From: Catonia carolina
Lineage: Eukaryota; Arthropoda; Insecta; Hemiptera; Achilidae
Direction: 5' to 3'
Length of the DNA stretch: 64,000 bases
Assembly (NCBI GenBank): GCA_035578175.1
Contig: JAQMRL010000041.1
Location: forward strand, 1,050,501-1,114,500
The position numbers and the translations under genes are program-made. Below are positions 44,165-54,390 of the stretch, piece after piece (position 1 is the first letter of the stretch; every line of letters starts with the position of its first letter). The notes below the pieces were generated by a model. That model had not been told where the DNA came from, did no database searches, and saw nothing but the letters and a program-made list of their open reading frames with translations.

Positions 44165-45255
44165 TAAAAGAAATCTGGTATGAAACACTCACATGACTTT
44201 CCCTTGTCAATGTAGATAATGAAAAATATAACCTATGTTTGATGATTAATAAAACAAGTAATTATGCCAATAATGGGCAGGTAGAGTGTCAAATTATTTA
44301 CACTCAATCTATTCGTTGCAGGGCTAAAATAAATAGTTCTGTTTCTTATCACATGGTCAGCCAATTAAATGACTGAATCATTTAAGAACAGAAGAGGTAG
44401 AGGTGTAAAAGACACTAATCAGAGTTATCTCCTCTGAAAGTAATGAATTTCATTATACAGCCAGACCCTGTGGTGAATGAAATGAAGGTGTCATTTGCAG
44501 AGTGGAAAATATGTGCTTTTCAGATGGCCCGGCATGCTGATAAGCATACTCTTTCAACTCAGTGAGGAAGGCAATGGTAAACCACCACACTCCTCGTTTT
44601 TACTTAGTAAAACCTCTACAGGTTCAAACCAGCCTTTTGGCTGTTGACCTAAACAACAACAACAAAACAAGTAAAATGAAAAACAGAACCTAATTTTAAT
44701 CATAAGTTACGCTAAATGAAATTCAAACTCTGCAAAACTTAAAAATACGGAAAACCACTAATTGACGCTAATTTAGGTTCTGTAGTAAACAATGCTAGCA
44801 ATCAAAATTGTAGATTTCTGCTATTTTCTATAACTTTATTTATATGCACTTTATTCGTAAAATGATCCAAACTAAGACCGAAATCTTAAAATCCTATTTT
44901 TTACCGAATTTAATGAGCGAAAAACAAACAGAAAATCACTAATTGACGCTAAACAAAGCGTTACAGAAAACAAATGTTTGAAATATAAAATGTAGGTTTT
45001 TTAATTTCATACAACATAATAACAATTATATACGCTTTTGCTCAAAAATGCATATTGAGACCGAATTCATAAACAATATTTTTCTCGAGAGCCACAAGAA
45101 TTTCCCTAATTTGTATAGAATACAAAATTTGGTAAATGAGACGATTTGAAAAAATCGTAGTATTATAAGTTTTTAAGAAAATCGTTAATAAGTGAAAAAT
45201 CGAACAATGAAAATACTTTCTTTATATTCCCTATGTATTTATACAGGACAAAAGA
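44165..45255 (-). mobile_element. R2 element, full length, interrupted by R1
   Basis: In reverse it starts AAATCTGGTATGAAACAC with ACTTTCCCTTGTC (diverged terminal motif) and ends GTATTTATACAGGACAAAAG. The internal units (GAAAATCACTAATTGACGC, AAAATGTAGGTTTTTT) are clear. Without the nested R1 it is about 0.68 kb, so part of the element around the GT tract has been lost. Confidence 0.7.
44251..44674 (+). mobile_element. R1 retroposon, copy 8, nested in R2, perfect 11-bp TSD
   Basis: R1 at 44262-44663 starts TTATGCCAATAATGGGCAGG and ends ACCTAAACAACAACAAC, an (AAC)n tail. It is flanked by AAAACAAGTAA at 44251-44261 and 44664-44674. The flanking R2 reads straight across once R1 and one TSD copy are removed, which proves R1 mobility and fixes its ends. 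The short peptide frame starting ATGAATTTCATTATACAGCC is shifted by one extra base near the CTCAGTGAGG block. Confidence 0.9.
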
Positions 45256-45442
45256 AAGTAAAAGATCTTACTGGTAATACAGGTATATACCAACGCCAAT
45301 GTATTAGTATAATATTTGTGCAGTATTGTGGAGTGTAGGGCTATATAATTAAAATAAAGTAAACGGTTTCCGTTGTTAGAGTTATGTAATTACATATTAT
45401 GTGTATGACTAAGTTTCGTGTGTTTACGTTGATGTATATTTT

Positions 45443-45607
45443 TTAAAATTTAACGTCCAACTATTCTGCAATTACTGCTAATGCAGACGGTGAAGGATAA
45501 AATGATTTTTTTGTAACGTATGAAAATATGCCGTCCCTAAATGGGATTCGAACTCAAGACCGCATGATGAGAGGCGAGCACGTTACCAACTACGTCAATA
45601 CGGCCGG
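45443..45607 (-). mobile_element. tRNA-SINE (F1), near full length
   Basis: In reverse from a short A-rich tail to CGGCCGG at the 5' end. The B box complement GGATTCGAACTC (about 45543) has one change. No clear TSD remains, so it is an older copy than 20208-20409. Confidence 0.85.
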
Positions 45608-45614
45608 TACATGT

Positions 45615-46440
45615 AATGTAATGGCGACTGTGTAACAATGTAGTATGTTTTTATTATTTTTATATAATTTAAATTAATTAATTTTACAGCTGGACAGAAA
45701 TTCCCTTTTATTAATCAAAAACACTATGTCTTTACCGTAAGCGCGAAAGTTTCATTCGTCGGGATGGAACAATATTTTCATTACTTTTTCTTTTAATGTT
45801 TAATAAACAGTTTTATTAGTTAATTTTTTAAAAACTTTTAATACGAGTATAACAACTTTAATTGTTTTTTTAACGAAGTTTTTTAGAAAATATTAAAGTA
45901 ACAATATTGAATGAATATAACCAAATATCTTATATATTAACACCAGGTTTCTTTGCCTGGATGTCCGATGTCATCGTGTAAGCGTATAGAAACAGGAACA
46001 GGAAATTGGAGACCACGCAACTTGACAGTTCTGACATCACACAAGAAAAACAGAAGTAAATTAAAACAAGTAAAATGTATTTGTTAGGTAAGAGACTGTT
46101 TTTATTTTGTTTTTGGGACCATTTTTATCAGCTCAACATAAGATTTATTATACGATCCATATCAAAAATGTTAACAAAATCAATAATTCTAAAATCAGGA
46201 AAATCAATCTTTACTTAAAAGTAACAGTTACCTAACAGTAAAACAGTTCTTTATGTCACCGTCCTTTGAAATTTATTAATCTAAATTTCAAAGAAATATT
46301 TAAATATCAGAAGACTAGGTCTATATAAAATGTTTAAAGTTTAATATTGATTAATACTTTTTCACCATTCGTAACATCCCAGATTTAAAATTATTGTCTT
46401 AATATTTTGTATGACATACGTTCAGCAATTTTATAAAAAT
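45615..46440. other. no recognised feature
   Basis: AT-rich sequence. Nothing is recognised. Confidence 0.4.
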
Positions 46441-46442
46441 AA

Positions 46443-46669
46443 TGTTTTTTTTTGGGTATTAGAATATGCGCGCATTATCTTTACCTTAAGAAAGGTCCTA
46501 CCTCGAAAAGTTTAATTTTAAGTTACAACAACAGCACCTTAGCGACTACTGATGGTTATGGAACAGTGGGTTTTAATTTGAGAAAATTTCCAGACCCTAG
46601 TCGAAAATCAAACCCAGGACTTCCGCATTGTAGGCTAGCGCCCTACCACTACGCTACGGAGGCGGCCAA
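46443..46669 (-). mobile_element. tRNA-SINE, family F3
   Basis: On the minus strand: GGCCGCCTCCG, a perfect A box TAGCGTAGTGG (about 46649-46659), TGCGGAAGTCCTGG and a degraded B box GGTTTGATTTTC (about 46611). An unrelated body follows (CCACTGTTCCATAACCATC, GGTGCTGTTGTTGTAAC) and a poly-A tail. About 220 bp. The body differs from F1, F2 and F4. The 84-codon plus-strand frame here is antisense to the SINE. Confidence 0.75.
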
Positions 46670-46734
46670 AATTACATTATGTTCTTTATTTTACGTTGTT
46701 CATTAATAATTAAACATACTTTATATTTTTAATT

Positions 46735-46790
46735 ATTTTTATTGGCAAGAGAAAGTCACGTGGCTATTTTACACCAGATTTTTAATGAAG
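46735..46790 (+). mobile_element. R2 right-end fragment
   Basis: ATTGGCAAGAGAAAGTCACG followed by TTTTACACCAGATTTTT matches the R2 right end only. Confidence 0.65.
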
Positions 46791-47545
46791 AGTTGTATTT
46801 AACTTCAGTGATTTTTGCAACCACAATCTTAATTTAGCCTATTTGTGGTAAGTATTTAAGCACAGATGATAGTTGCTAAATAGCAAAATGTATACATACC
46901 GTGTAATGCTACATGTATTAAGTAAGTCTACAATCATAATAATTTTTGTGTCAGTAACACACTTATTTGCGTTACTTTTCTCTACTGGGTGAATGTGCGT
47001 GGGATCGTTAGAATATAGTCTGTGCGTGCCATATAACATGTTTAAAGAAGAGAACAGAACCGGAAACGTAACAACACTGCACTATCAATCAAAAAATGAT
47101 GTTACAAAATAATTTGTCAGGTCTTACGACATCATGAGACATTTTTCCTATTAAAATTTTCTTAGTGTATAGTCCTTAGTTTGCGTGCAAGGTAAAAGAA
47201 CGACCGTTCCTTTGAAATAAAGGAGGTTTCTTACTTTCTGCATGACTATTTTGTAAAACCGTATGATGTTTCTACGTCAAATAACTTATATTGTGAAACA
47301 TATACACACACATAGACGCTCAGTATACGTATTAAACAAGTAGAGAGGCCGGTTAAATATTTTATGAATCAACCCCACATTACTGGTCTATGTTCCATCT
47401 TCTCACACGGAATGAAATGAAATTCATGAAACAAATAAGTAAAATGGCTGCAAAATTTCTTCAAACTACGAGTATATTAATATATTATTCGTACTAAATA
47501 CTATAGCAGATTAATCACTAGTCCTAATTATATAGTTTAAACGTA
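46791..47545. other. no recognised feature
   Basis: AT-rich sequence. The 66-codon minus frame (46839-47039) has no motif. Confidence 0.4.
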
Positions 47546-47550
47546 ATGTA

Positions 47551-47618
47551 GGAGGGGCACTTTTTCAACCTCTGATAGTAGGCCATATATAAAAGACAAG
47601 TGAATATAGAAAAAAATT
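47551..47618 (+). mobile_element. mariner family B terminal fragment (B3)
   Basis: After a TA (47549-47550), GGAGGGGCACTTTTTCAACC, TCTGATAG, then AAAAGACAAGTGAATATAG matches the mariner B terminus at 3751. It is cut by the R2 element that begins at about 47619. Confidence 0.75.
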
Positions 47619-48397
47619 TTTGTGAAACACTTACAAAACTTTCTCTTGCCAATTCAAATAATTAGCAATAAAACAAAATATTAGAAATAAAAACAAAACC
47701 TAACATCAATATACATAACCAAATTTTAATCATGAGTGAAAAACGCAAAATAAAAATCAACCTCAGTTTGGCTTAAAAATACGGAAAATCACTCTTTCAC
47801 GCTAAACTAGGCTCTGTAGAGAAAAGTTCTCTAAATAAAAGTTGTAGATCTTTTAATTTCCTATAAATTTGATAATACTTTTTGACGTAAAATGCATACT
47901 AAGGCTGAAATCTTTAAAAAAATTCGATTTTTACACGTTTTCGTGAGAAGAAAAAAAAACATCGCTAATTACCGCTAAACTAAATGTTATATAAAAAATG
48001 TTCGAAATAAAAATTGTAGGATTTTACATTCTCTACAACTTTTTTTAAATACATTTTTACGCTAAAATGCATATTAAAGTCGCAATCTTAAAAAAACAAT
48101 TTTTTTTTACGAGAAAACAGCCTCACCAAGAATTTCAGCAGACATGGCGCCTACCCTATCTTGTAAAGCATAAAACATGTAGTAAATAAGGCGATTCTTA
48201 AAAAAAATCGTTGGAGCTCTTTTTGAGAAACTCGCAAAAAAGTGAAAAATCACACGAATAAACTACTACTTCCGGTCGACCAATTTTGATGTAAATGTTT
48301 GTATCGGGTCCTCTAGTGGTACTAACTTAAGTTTCAAGTTCGTAGTTCTTGAGTTATTCTGTTCACACACACACAGACAAACAGACCCCCACACACA

Positions 48398-48473
<76 letters not shown>

Positions 48474-48598
48474 GACCATGTTTTTTAGGTTCAGGGGGTC
48501 TGAAAACGTGTAGATTCGGTGAAAACTTGATTTCGAAAAATCGACATGAAAACAATACTTTATTTCCTATATATTCATATAGGCAAGAGAAAGTAAAA
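47619..48598 (-). mobile_element. R2 element, full length, with expanded CA tract
   Basis: Starts GTGAAACACTTACAAAACTTTC and ends ATATAGGCAAGAGAAAGT, so the inverted terminal motif (ACTTTCTCTTGCC / GGCAAGAGAAAGT) is seen at both ends. Internal units repeat at about 170-bp spacing (TAAAAGTTGTAGATC near 47838 and AAAATTGTAGGATT near 48008). The GT/CA tract, short elsewhere, is expanded here to over 100 bp (48364-48470). Cys/Val frames over the tract are artefacts. Confidence 0.8.
48364..48470 (+). repeat. (CA)n microsatellite inside R2
   Basis: Nearly pure CA dinucleotides with a few interruptions (CAGACAAACAGACCCCC near the start). It sits exactly where every R2 copy has a short GT/CA stretch. 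Confidence 0.95.
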
Positions 48599-48671
48599 AT
48601 GGGTACTCTTTTGTTACGTGGATGTCTCCAATTTCCGCAAACTTTTTCATTACTACACTACACAAACGGAC

Positions 48672-49199
48672 AGAACGATTACCTAGATTATTTGTGGCAA
48701 TTTACCAAAAGTGGCCCAAAACCGAAAGTAAAAAAATCAAAGTAAGAAACTACAAGAGATAGAAACAAACGGATTTCGGATTCATAATCTGCACAAAAGG
48801 TTAGGGGACCTGGATTGGGTTTGAAGTTCCAGTTTTAACCAAAAGTGACCAGTAACCGGAAATCAAGAAATCAAAGTCAGAATTTGGAAACAAAAATAGT
48901 GACATTCGATTCCTCTTATAGAGTAACTGAGTTACATAGATCATTGGGTTCGAAGTTCCGGTTTCGAATGGAAGTGGTCAAAAACCGAAAGTCAGGAAAT
49001 AAAAGTAAGAACTTGCCAGAGATAACAAACGGTTTTCAAATTCGTTATCTACACAAAAAGTTAATGAGCCTGGAATGGGTTTAAAGTTCCAATTCCGACC
49101 GGAAATGCCCAGTAACCGGAAGTCAAGAAATCAAAATCGGAATTTGGAAACAAAAATAGTGTCATTCGATTCCTCTTAAAGAGTAGATACAGAAATCAC
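48672..49199 (+). repeat. satellite-like tandem repeat, 260-bp period (two about 130-bp half units)
   Basis: 48743-48935 recurs at 49003-49195, a shift of 260 bp: TTAGGGGACCTGGATTGGGT at 48801 against TTAATGAGCCTGGAATGGGT at 49061; GAATTTGGAAACAAAAATAG in both. Within a unit, two halves are similar: GGGTTTGAAGTTCCAGTTTT with AACCGGAAATCAAGAAATCA, and GGGTTCGAAGTTCCGGTTTC with AACCGAAAGTCAGGAAATAA. So roughly four monomers with dimeric higher-order structure. The 72- and 79-codon frames here are incidental. Confidence 0.8.
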
Positions 49200-49399
49200 T
49201 AATGAGTTTTGCCATAAGTCAAAGGTAAGCATTTTAAAAATTGCCACCAGCTATGAGACGTGACGTCTAATGAAAAGGATTTTTGTAGCTAGGTTATTTT
49301 AATAACGAAAACTGTTTTAACTTATTTGTTGTTATTGAAAAACGATTAGTTATCGACAGTAATGAAGGTGCCCGCATTATAGGTCTGTTGCCTTATGCA

Positions 49400-50818
49400 C
49401 TCATCTATTAGGCCTCCTAGGTGCTAGGTTAGTACTCTATGGTGGGTAATCAAAAATGTTCCACTGAAATTGACTGAAATACCGTTGGGTTGCATAAGCA
49501 CTGTGAGAACGGGCGTTGACATTGATCAGAACACTTGAGGAGCTTTATGGAATACGGGTATAACCCATGTTTTGCCCTTTTGCCGTTCAACGCTTTCTTA
49601 GAATCTCCGTAGTTCATTTGGTACACCTGAAAATTTTCATTTCGATTTCTTGTTCCTTGTGGTGGTGGTATTCTTTTTTCTGAGGCTATGACAGCTGATT
49701 TTAAGCGCCATAGCTGTGTAATGTTCTTATTATAAAATCATTTGTTAAATGACTAACCTAACATTAAGTGACTGAATTAAAAGTAATGGTCTCTTAAACC
49801 AAAATATAGTATTAAAATACTCTTACAGTGTTATAATGGTTTATTTTTATTACACTATTATGCTATTATAATGGTTATATTTTGCTATTTTACTATTGAA
49901 ACTATATATAATATTATAAAATAAACATTTGAAAACCGTAAATAATAAAACTTACATCATTTTTATTAGATTATACATATTATTTTTGTTTTAAATCATT
50001 TCATTCAGGCTGTTATTATTATTGTAAAGCTTACAGTACATAAACACAAATGTAGCATTATAGAAATGCCCTTTTTCCATTCAGTGGCTGTTGAATGGAC
50101 GAAGGTCAGTATTGACCTGGGGAATGGAATATGGGCGGTTACAAATATACAATCAATGTTAGATTATATATTTACTGTAGATATATTTCTGAAAATTAAA
50201 ATTTTCTTCAAACCAGGAAAAATTGAACAACAATGCAGCTTATTTTCAAGTATTTTGAAAAGAAAGTCAATATTTATAGCTAATTAATAACTTGAACGCT
50301 TGTTTTCTCAAAATCTCAGTTTCTGAATTACACCTCTTTTCCATTCAACTTCTCAATATCCTCATTTCAAATATTTGAAATTTGTGAGTTTTTCATTTCA
50401 TCCTTCACCGTCTGCATTAGCATTAATTGCAGAACAGTCGGACGTTAAACAAAAAAAAGGACTCCTAAATTCCAAAAGTCACCATGCCTCTTCTTTTGTC
50501 TTGAATGGCTCTCCCCAATCTTAGTTCAGTTTCACAATTATCAGCTGATTTTAATTGTGGTCTCCGGCTGCATAAACTCTACAAGAAATAGAACGAGAAG
50601 CTTAAAAGCAACGTCCAAACTCTTTAAATTTATTGTCGGCAACATTTTATGAAGAGGGTTTTGGAAAACTTGTTTACAGTTACGATAAATATCTCAATCC
50701 TCATGGTGATTATATCAAAAAGTAATAAAAGTACATAAATTTTAGTAATAAAACATTTTTCTATATTCACATGACTTTTTTTATAGCCCATCGGAGATTG
50801 GAATAAAACCGGTCCTCT
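49400..50818. mobile_element. mariner family B, palindromic derivative (B2), disrupted
   Basis: The right terminus (ATAGCCCATCGGAGATTGGA ... GGTCCTCT, 50784-50818) and C-terminus (KLVYSYDKYLNPHGDYIKK-like, about 50660-50730) are on the plus strand. The left arm reads transposase on the minus strand: RRAIQDKRRG near 50490, and NVNAR(S/P)HSAYATQRY plus LAP near 49410-49530. Junction sequence CACAATTATCAGCTGATTTT-AATTGTGG..CCGGCTGC (50533-50570) is the uninterrupted counterpart of the junction in B1. An insert of about 0.9 kb (49540-50456) splits the left arm and carries SINE F1 at its right end. The left terminus is not recognisable. Confidence 0.65.
50389..50458 (+). mobile_element. tRNA-SINE (F1), 5'-truncated
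   Basis: TTTCATCCTTCACCGTCTGC, GCATTAATTGCAGAACAGTC and GGACGTTAAAC plus A-run: only the 3' 60 bp of F1. No TSD is visible. Confidence 0.8.
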
Positions 50819-50819
50819 A

Positions 50820-51175
50820 ATTAAATTAATAAACGGCGATATTAAAAAACTTAGAAAGATATTCTATATTAAAATCCCCGTTAAAAGAAACCCATCATTG
50901 TTTAAAATAATTGTAACGACCTAGCGAATGAAGTTTTATGTAAGGGTGTGTCGGCGATATTGCGATAAATAAGTAAATGTGCGCATACATTTTGTTAAAC
51001 TTCACTAAATTCGGTAACTAAAAATCAATGCACCGGCAATAAGATAACAGCCAACTCACCGATCAACAGTTTTTACAGACACGTGCTATCATCTGTCAGA
51101 TACGAATTCTCTAAAAATGTAAGAATGATTCTGATTGGTGAAGTCCTGTCCAACGTGATTTAAATAGACATTTTT
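50820..51175. other. no recognised feature
   Basis: AT-rich sequence. Nothing is recognised. Confidence 0.4.
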
Positions 51176-51177
51176 TA

Positions 51178-51306
51178 ATTGTTGTTAATCTGTAATCTGT
51201 GTACGTTGGAATCTGTTCAATTTAAGATCAATACGCAACCCCTAGACCAAATGAGATGTAGATGATATGTATGACGTGTACATGAGTTCCGTACAAGTCA
51301 ATAATA
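51178..51306 (-). mobile_element. tRNA-SINE F4, tail fragment
   Basis: In reverse: CATGTACACGTCATACATAT, CTCATTTGGTCTAGGGGTTGC, TTGAACAGATTCCAACGTAC and AGATTA match the 3' part of the F4 SINE at 52418-52755. Confidence 0.75.
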
Positions 51307-51309
51307 ATT

Positions 51310-52415
51310 TACGTTAATGGCCGCCAATATGCATTGCGTTAACATTTTTGAAATCCGTTTTCACCTAAATCTTGAAGATGTAAATACCTTTAAAATTATG
51401 TTGGTGCACATTAAGTGTGCACATTTTAAAATATTAAAATATTAACCAATGGCTCTCAGTAGGGCACATTCTGTACTATCTGAACGAGAATGGATTTATT
51501 TTTAATGGATTCTTAAATATGATTTAATACGGAATAATTTTTCTTTCAACTTTCTATATTAAACTGTTTTTCCATAATAAATTGTAACGATTTACTTGGT
51601 CCACCCTGTGAAGTAAAATGTTAATAAACTAATTAAAAAATTAAGGAAGAATCATGAAAAGTCAACAATCATGTGTTTTTCATTTCACGTGAAATATTCA
51701 TGAAGGCAAGTTAAACAGTTGTGAAGATATCATGAGAATTCTTATTAACACTCTTGTTTTATTAAACTTTAGAAGTACGCTTTCTTTAAAGCTACATTGC
51801 AATTTCGTACTCATAGGGTCATAAGAGCTGAGCGTTAGACCGTATTTCATGGTTTATTCACCCTTTACAACCTTTTTTCATGTACATTTATCTCAATAGT
51901 TAAGACGGCTATATACAATAGAAAATATATTGTCTAGAAAATTCCCGGTTCCACGTTATAACAGATAAATTTCTTGATATTTACTTTTTCTCAATGAAGG
52001 TAAATAAGTACTAATTATAGCCAGAAAGTAAATAATTTTCAACTTAATTAAACGATAATAATACCAACTCTAAGCTCTAAAAAACTTAATGTTTATCTTT
52101 TAAAAATTCTTAAATTTAAAATCAAAACTTAATAATATTAGGTCGTTTTATAAAACCAAGAAACTCATATCAACTAATAAAGGTAATATTGCAACTAGGA
52201 TATACTGTATTGTAACACGCAAAAATACAGAACTTCAAAGTTCTCAAAAAGTTCACTACAATTTCGTTCGGGTTTTCAACAAATTACCATCTAAAATAAG
52301 ACTTATTAATTTAAAAAGCTTTGATTGGAAACCAAGAGGTTTTTTTCAACAAAATATGCATTTTATTCTGATGAGAAGTTCTTACCTCACAAAGAATGCT
52401 CTTTAAATTTAATAT
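51310..52415. other. no recognised feature, 1.1 kb
   Basis: AT-rich sequence. Nothing is recognised. Confidence 0.4.
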
Positions 52416-52417
52416 TG

Positions 52418-52755
52418 ACCCGCCGGTTTGGTCTAGAGGTAAAGTCGTCGCCAAAATCAGCTGTTTAACAGCTGATTTTCGGATACGAAAGTTCCTGGTT
52501 CAAATCCTAGTAAAGGTTGTTACTTTTATACGGATTTTAATGCTAGACAGTGGTTACCGGTGTACTTTGATGGTTGGGGTTCAATTAACCATACTCTCTC
52601 AGGAATGGTCGACCTGAGTCTGTACAAGACTACACCTCATTTACACGTCATACACATCATTCTCATCTCATTGGGTCATGGGGTTGCTTATTGTTCTCAA
52701 TTGAACAGATTGCAACGTACAGATATAAGGGATTAAAAAATAATAATAAAAAAAT
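52418..52755 (+). mobile_element. tRNA-derived SINE, family F4, with hairpin in the head
   Basis: Head: A box TTTGGTCTAGAGG at 52427-52439 and a perfect B box GGTTCAAATCC at 52497-52507. Between them lies a perfect stem-loop AAAATCAGCTG-TTTAA-CAGCTGATTTT (52453-52479), which widens the A-B spacing beyond that of a normal tRNA. The body (CTTTGATGGTTGGGGTTCAA, CTGTACAAGACTACACCTC, CAACGTACAGATATAAGGG) ends in (AAT/A)n. AATATT at 52411-52416 and about 52753-52758 might be a TSD. The 73-codon frame (52396-52617) is incidental. Confidence 0.8.
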
Positions 52756-52881
52756 ATTCATATTTGTAGAATTTTATATCATACAATATTGTATAGTTTA
52801 AATAACAAATATGGAATTTTATTGAAAAATTTTAGTCAAATTTAAGTAGTAATTAATTTAAAGCTCAAGTTATTTGTTTAG

Positions 52882-52884
<3 letters not shown>

Positions 52885-52924
<40 letters not shown>
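52885..52924. repeat. (AT)n microsatellite
   Basis: About 20 uninterrupted AT units, followed by A/T-rich degenerate repeats of ATTTATAAAAATT. Confidence 0.95.
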
Positions 52925-52928
<4 letters not shown>

Positions 52929-53089
52929 AAAAAAATTTAAATTATAAAAATTATAAAAAATAAAAAATTATAAAAATTTATAAACAAAAAAATTTTTAAA
53001 TTGTTTGTTAATAGCTTTTTGATGTGTATTTGAAGATGTCTATTCCATTTTTGGTAGCTGACTAATAAAGAATTTTTATTTTTATTTAA

Positions 53090-53400
53090 TTCAGCCTAGG
53101 TTCGTTTAGGGTTTGAGTATGGTAAATAAAGAACATGCTTACTTTAAATATTTTACATGAATTATTTATTTACACAATAATTGATTAAACTTGGCACACT
53201 AAAAAGAACAATCAAATTACTTTAATTAAATGAATTACAAAACTTACGCTTAAACAAAGCTTAATAATTATCAATAATTTGTACTTTAGATATGAAAACA
53301 TTTGAGTTACCTCTCCTCAACCACTTGATACCACACGTATCTACTTACACTGTTAACGTAGTTCAACGTTTTAAGGAAAATATATGGTCCAAAAAATTAA
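53090..53400 (+). mobile_element. R3 LTR-like repeat (partial)
   Basis: CAGCCTAGGTTCGTTTAGGG, ATTATTTATTTACACAATAA and ACTGTTAACGTAGTTCAACG match R3 in order. The third block is shared with 28270. The TGTAACACC start is degraded. Confidence 0.5.
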
Positions 53401-53571
53401 AATTTAGAATATAGGTTAAGAAAAGTAATAAAGAGATATTAAGGGAATGAGAAAACAAATATAACAGACTCTATGAGAAAGAGCAAAATGTAATTTCATG
53501 GACATTCGAGGTGTGGCAATTAAAAAATGAGACTGACGTTGTAAAAAATTTAATTTTAATTTTATACATAA

Positions 53572-54165
53572 TCACTTATTGTCACCTTCAATATACACTC
53601 CTTCTCTATCCCTACAATGCCCCATGCGAATTTTCCATCGTTGAAAACAGTGCGGGAAGTCATTTTCTGTCAGCTCCTTCAGGACACGTGCCGCTTTCTC
53701 TTCTACAGCTTCCACAGACTCAAATCTTGTCCCTTTTAATGCATATTTCACCTTATTGAACAGGTAGAAGTCACATGGTGCAAGATCTGAAGAATAAGTT
53801 GGATGCTTTAACACTGAGATGCTGTACGTGGTTAGGAACCTCTTAACAGATAACGCGGAATGAGCTGGCGCGTTGTCTTGGTGGAGAACCCATGATTTGT
53901 TCTTCCGCATTTCGGGGCGTTTTTTCTATACTCTTTGACGTAGTTTAGAAAGTACCTCAAGGTAGTAATATTGATTAACTGTTTGACCTTCAGGAACCCA
54001 GTGAAGGTATACAATCCCATGGATATAAAAAAAAACAAACAATCATCATTGCTTTAAATTTTGACTTGCTCATTCGAGTTTGTTTGGCTCTCGGTAAAGT
54101 TTGGCTCTTCCAGTGCATGGATTGGCGCTTCGTTTCCGGATCATAAGTAAAAAACCACGTTTTAT
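53572..54165 (-). pseudogene. mariner (family A) transposase, long-arm copy
   Basis: Minus-strand blocks: ITCNKTWFFTYDPETKRQ (first catalytic motif CDE changed to CNK, so the Asp is lost), RMSKSKFKAMMIV, a frameshift, WVPEGQTVNQ-type sequence, another frameshift, then the open frame 53572-53910: WVLHQDNAPAHSALSV (second Asp), SSDLAPCDFYLF (third Asp, 34 residues later) and REGVYIEGDNK at the C-terminus. DD34D mariner type. The 112-codon open stretch is the longest preserved transposase segment here, but the frameshifts and lost Asp make it a pseudogene. Confidence 0.85.
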
Positions 54166-54179
54166 TACATGTTATTATC

Positions 54180-54390
54180 TTGTACCTGTTCCCTAAGGTG
54201 AAATCTGCATTAAAAGGGACAAGATTTGAGTCTGTGGAAGCTGTAAAAGAGAAAACGGCACGTGTCGTGAAGGAGCTGACAGAAGATGACTTCCAGCACT
54301 GTTTCCAACAACGGAAAATTCGCATGGAGCGTTGTAGGGATAGAGAAGGAGTGTTTATTGAAGGTGACAATAAGTGTTTATGTATAAAAC
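54180..54390 (+). pseudogene. mariner (family A) transposase, short-arm C-terminus
   Basis: The open frame begins at the junction with YLFPKVKSALKGTRFESVEA, continues through VKELTEDDFQHCFQQRK and ends REGVFIEGDNK plus a short run-on. It duplicates in opposite orientation the end of the long-arm copy. It lacks the TAG seen in A1 and A2 after HCFQH. The 126-codon minus frame 53990-54370 is mostly antisense to it. Confidence 0.85.

Noticed and set aside
48266..48555. Cys/Val-rich open frames of 66-73 codons
   Set aside because: They are translations of the (CA)n microsatellite inside an R2 element.
53990..54370. 126-codon minus-strand frame, the longest in the window
   Set aside because: It crosses the palindrome junction of mariner A3: partly the transposase long arm, mostly antisense of the short arm. 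Not an independent gene.
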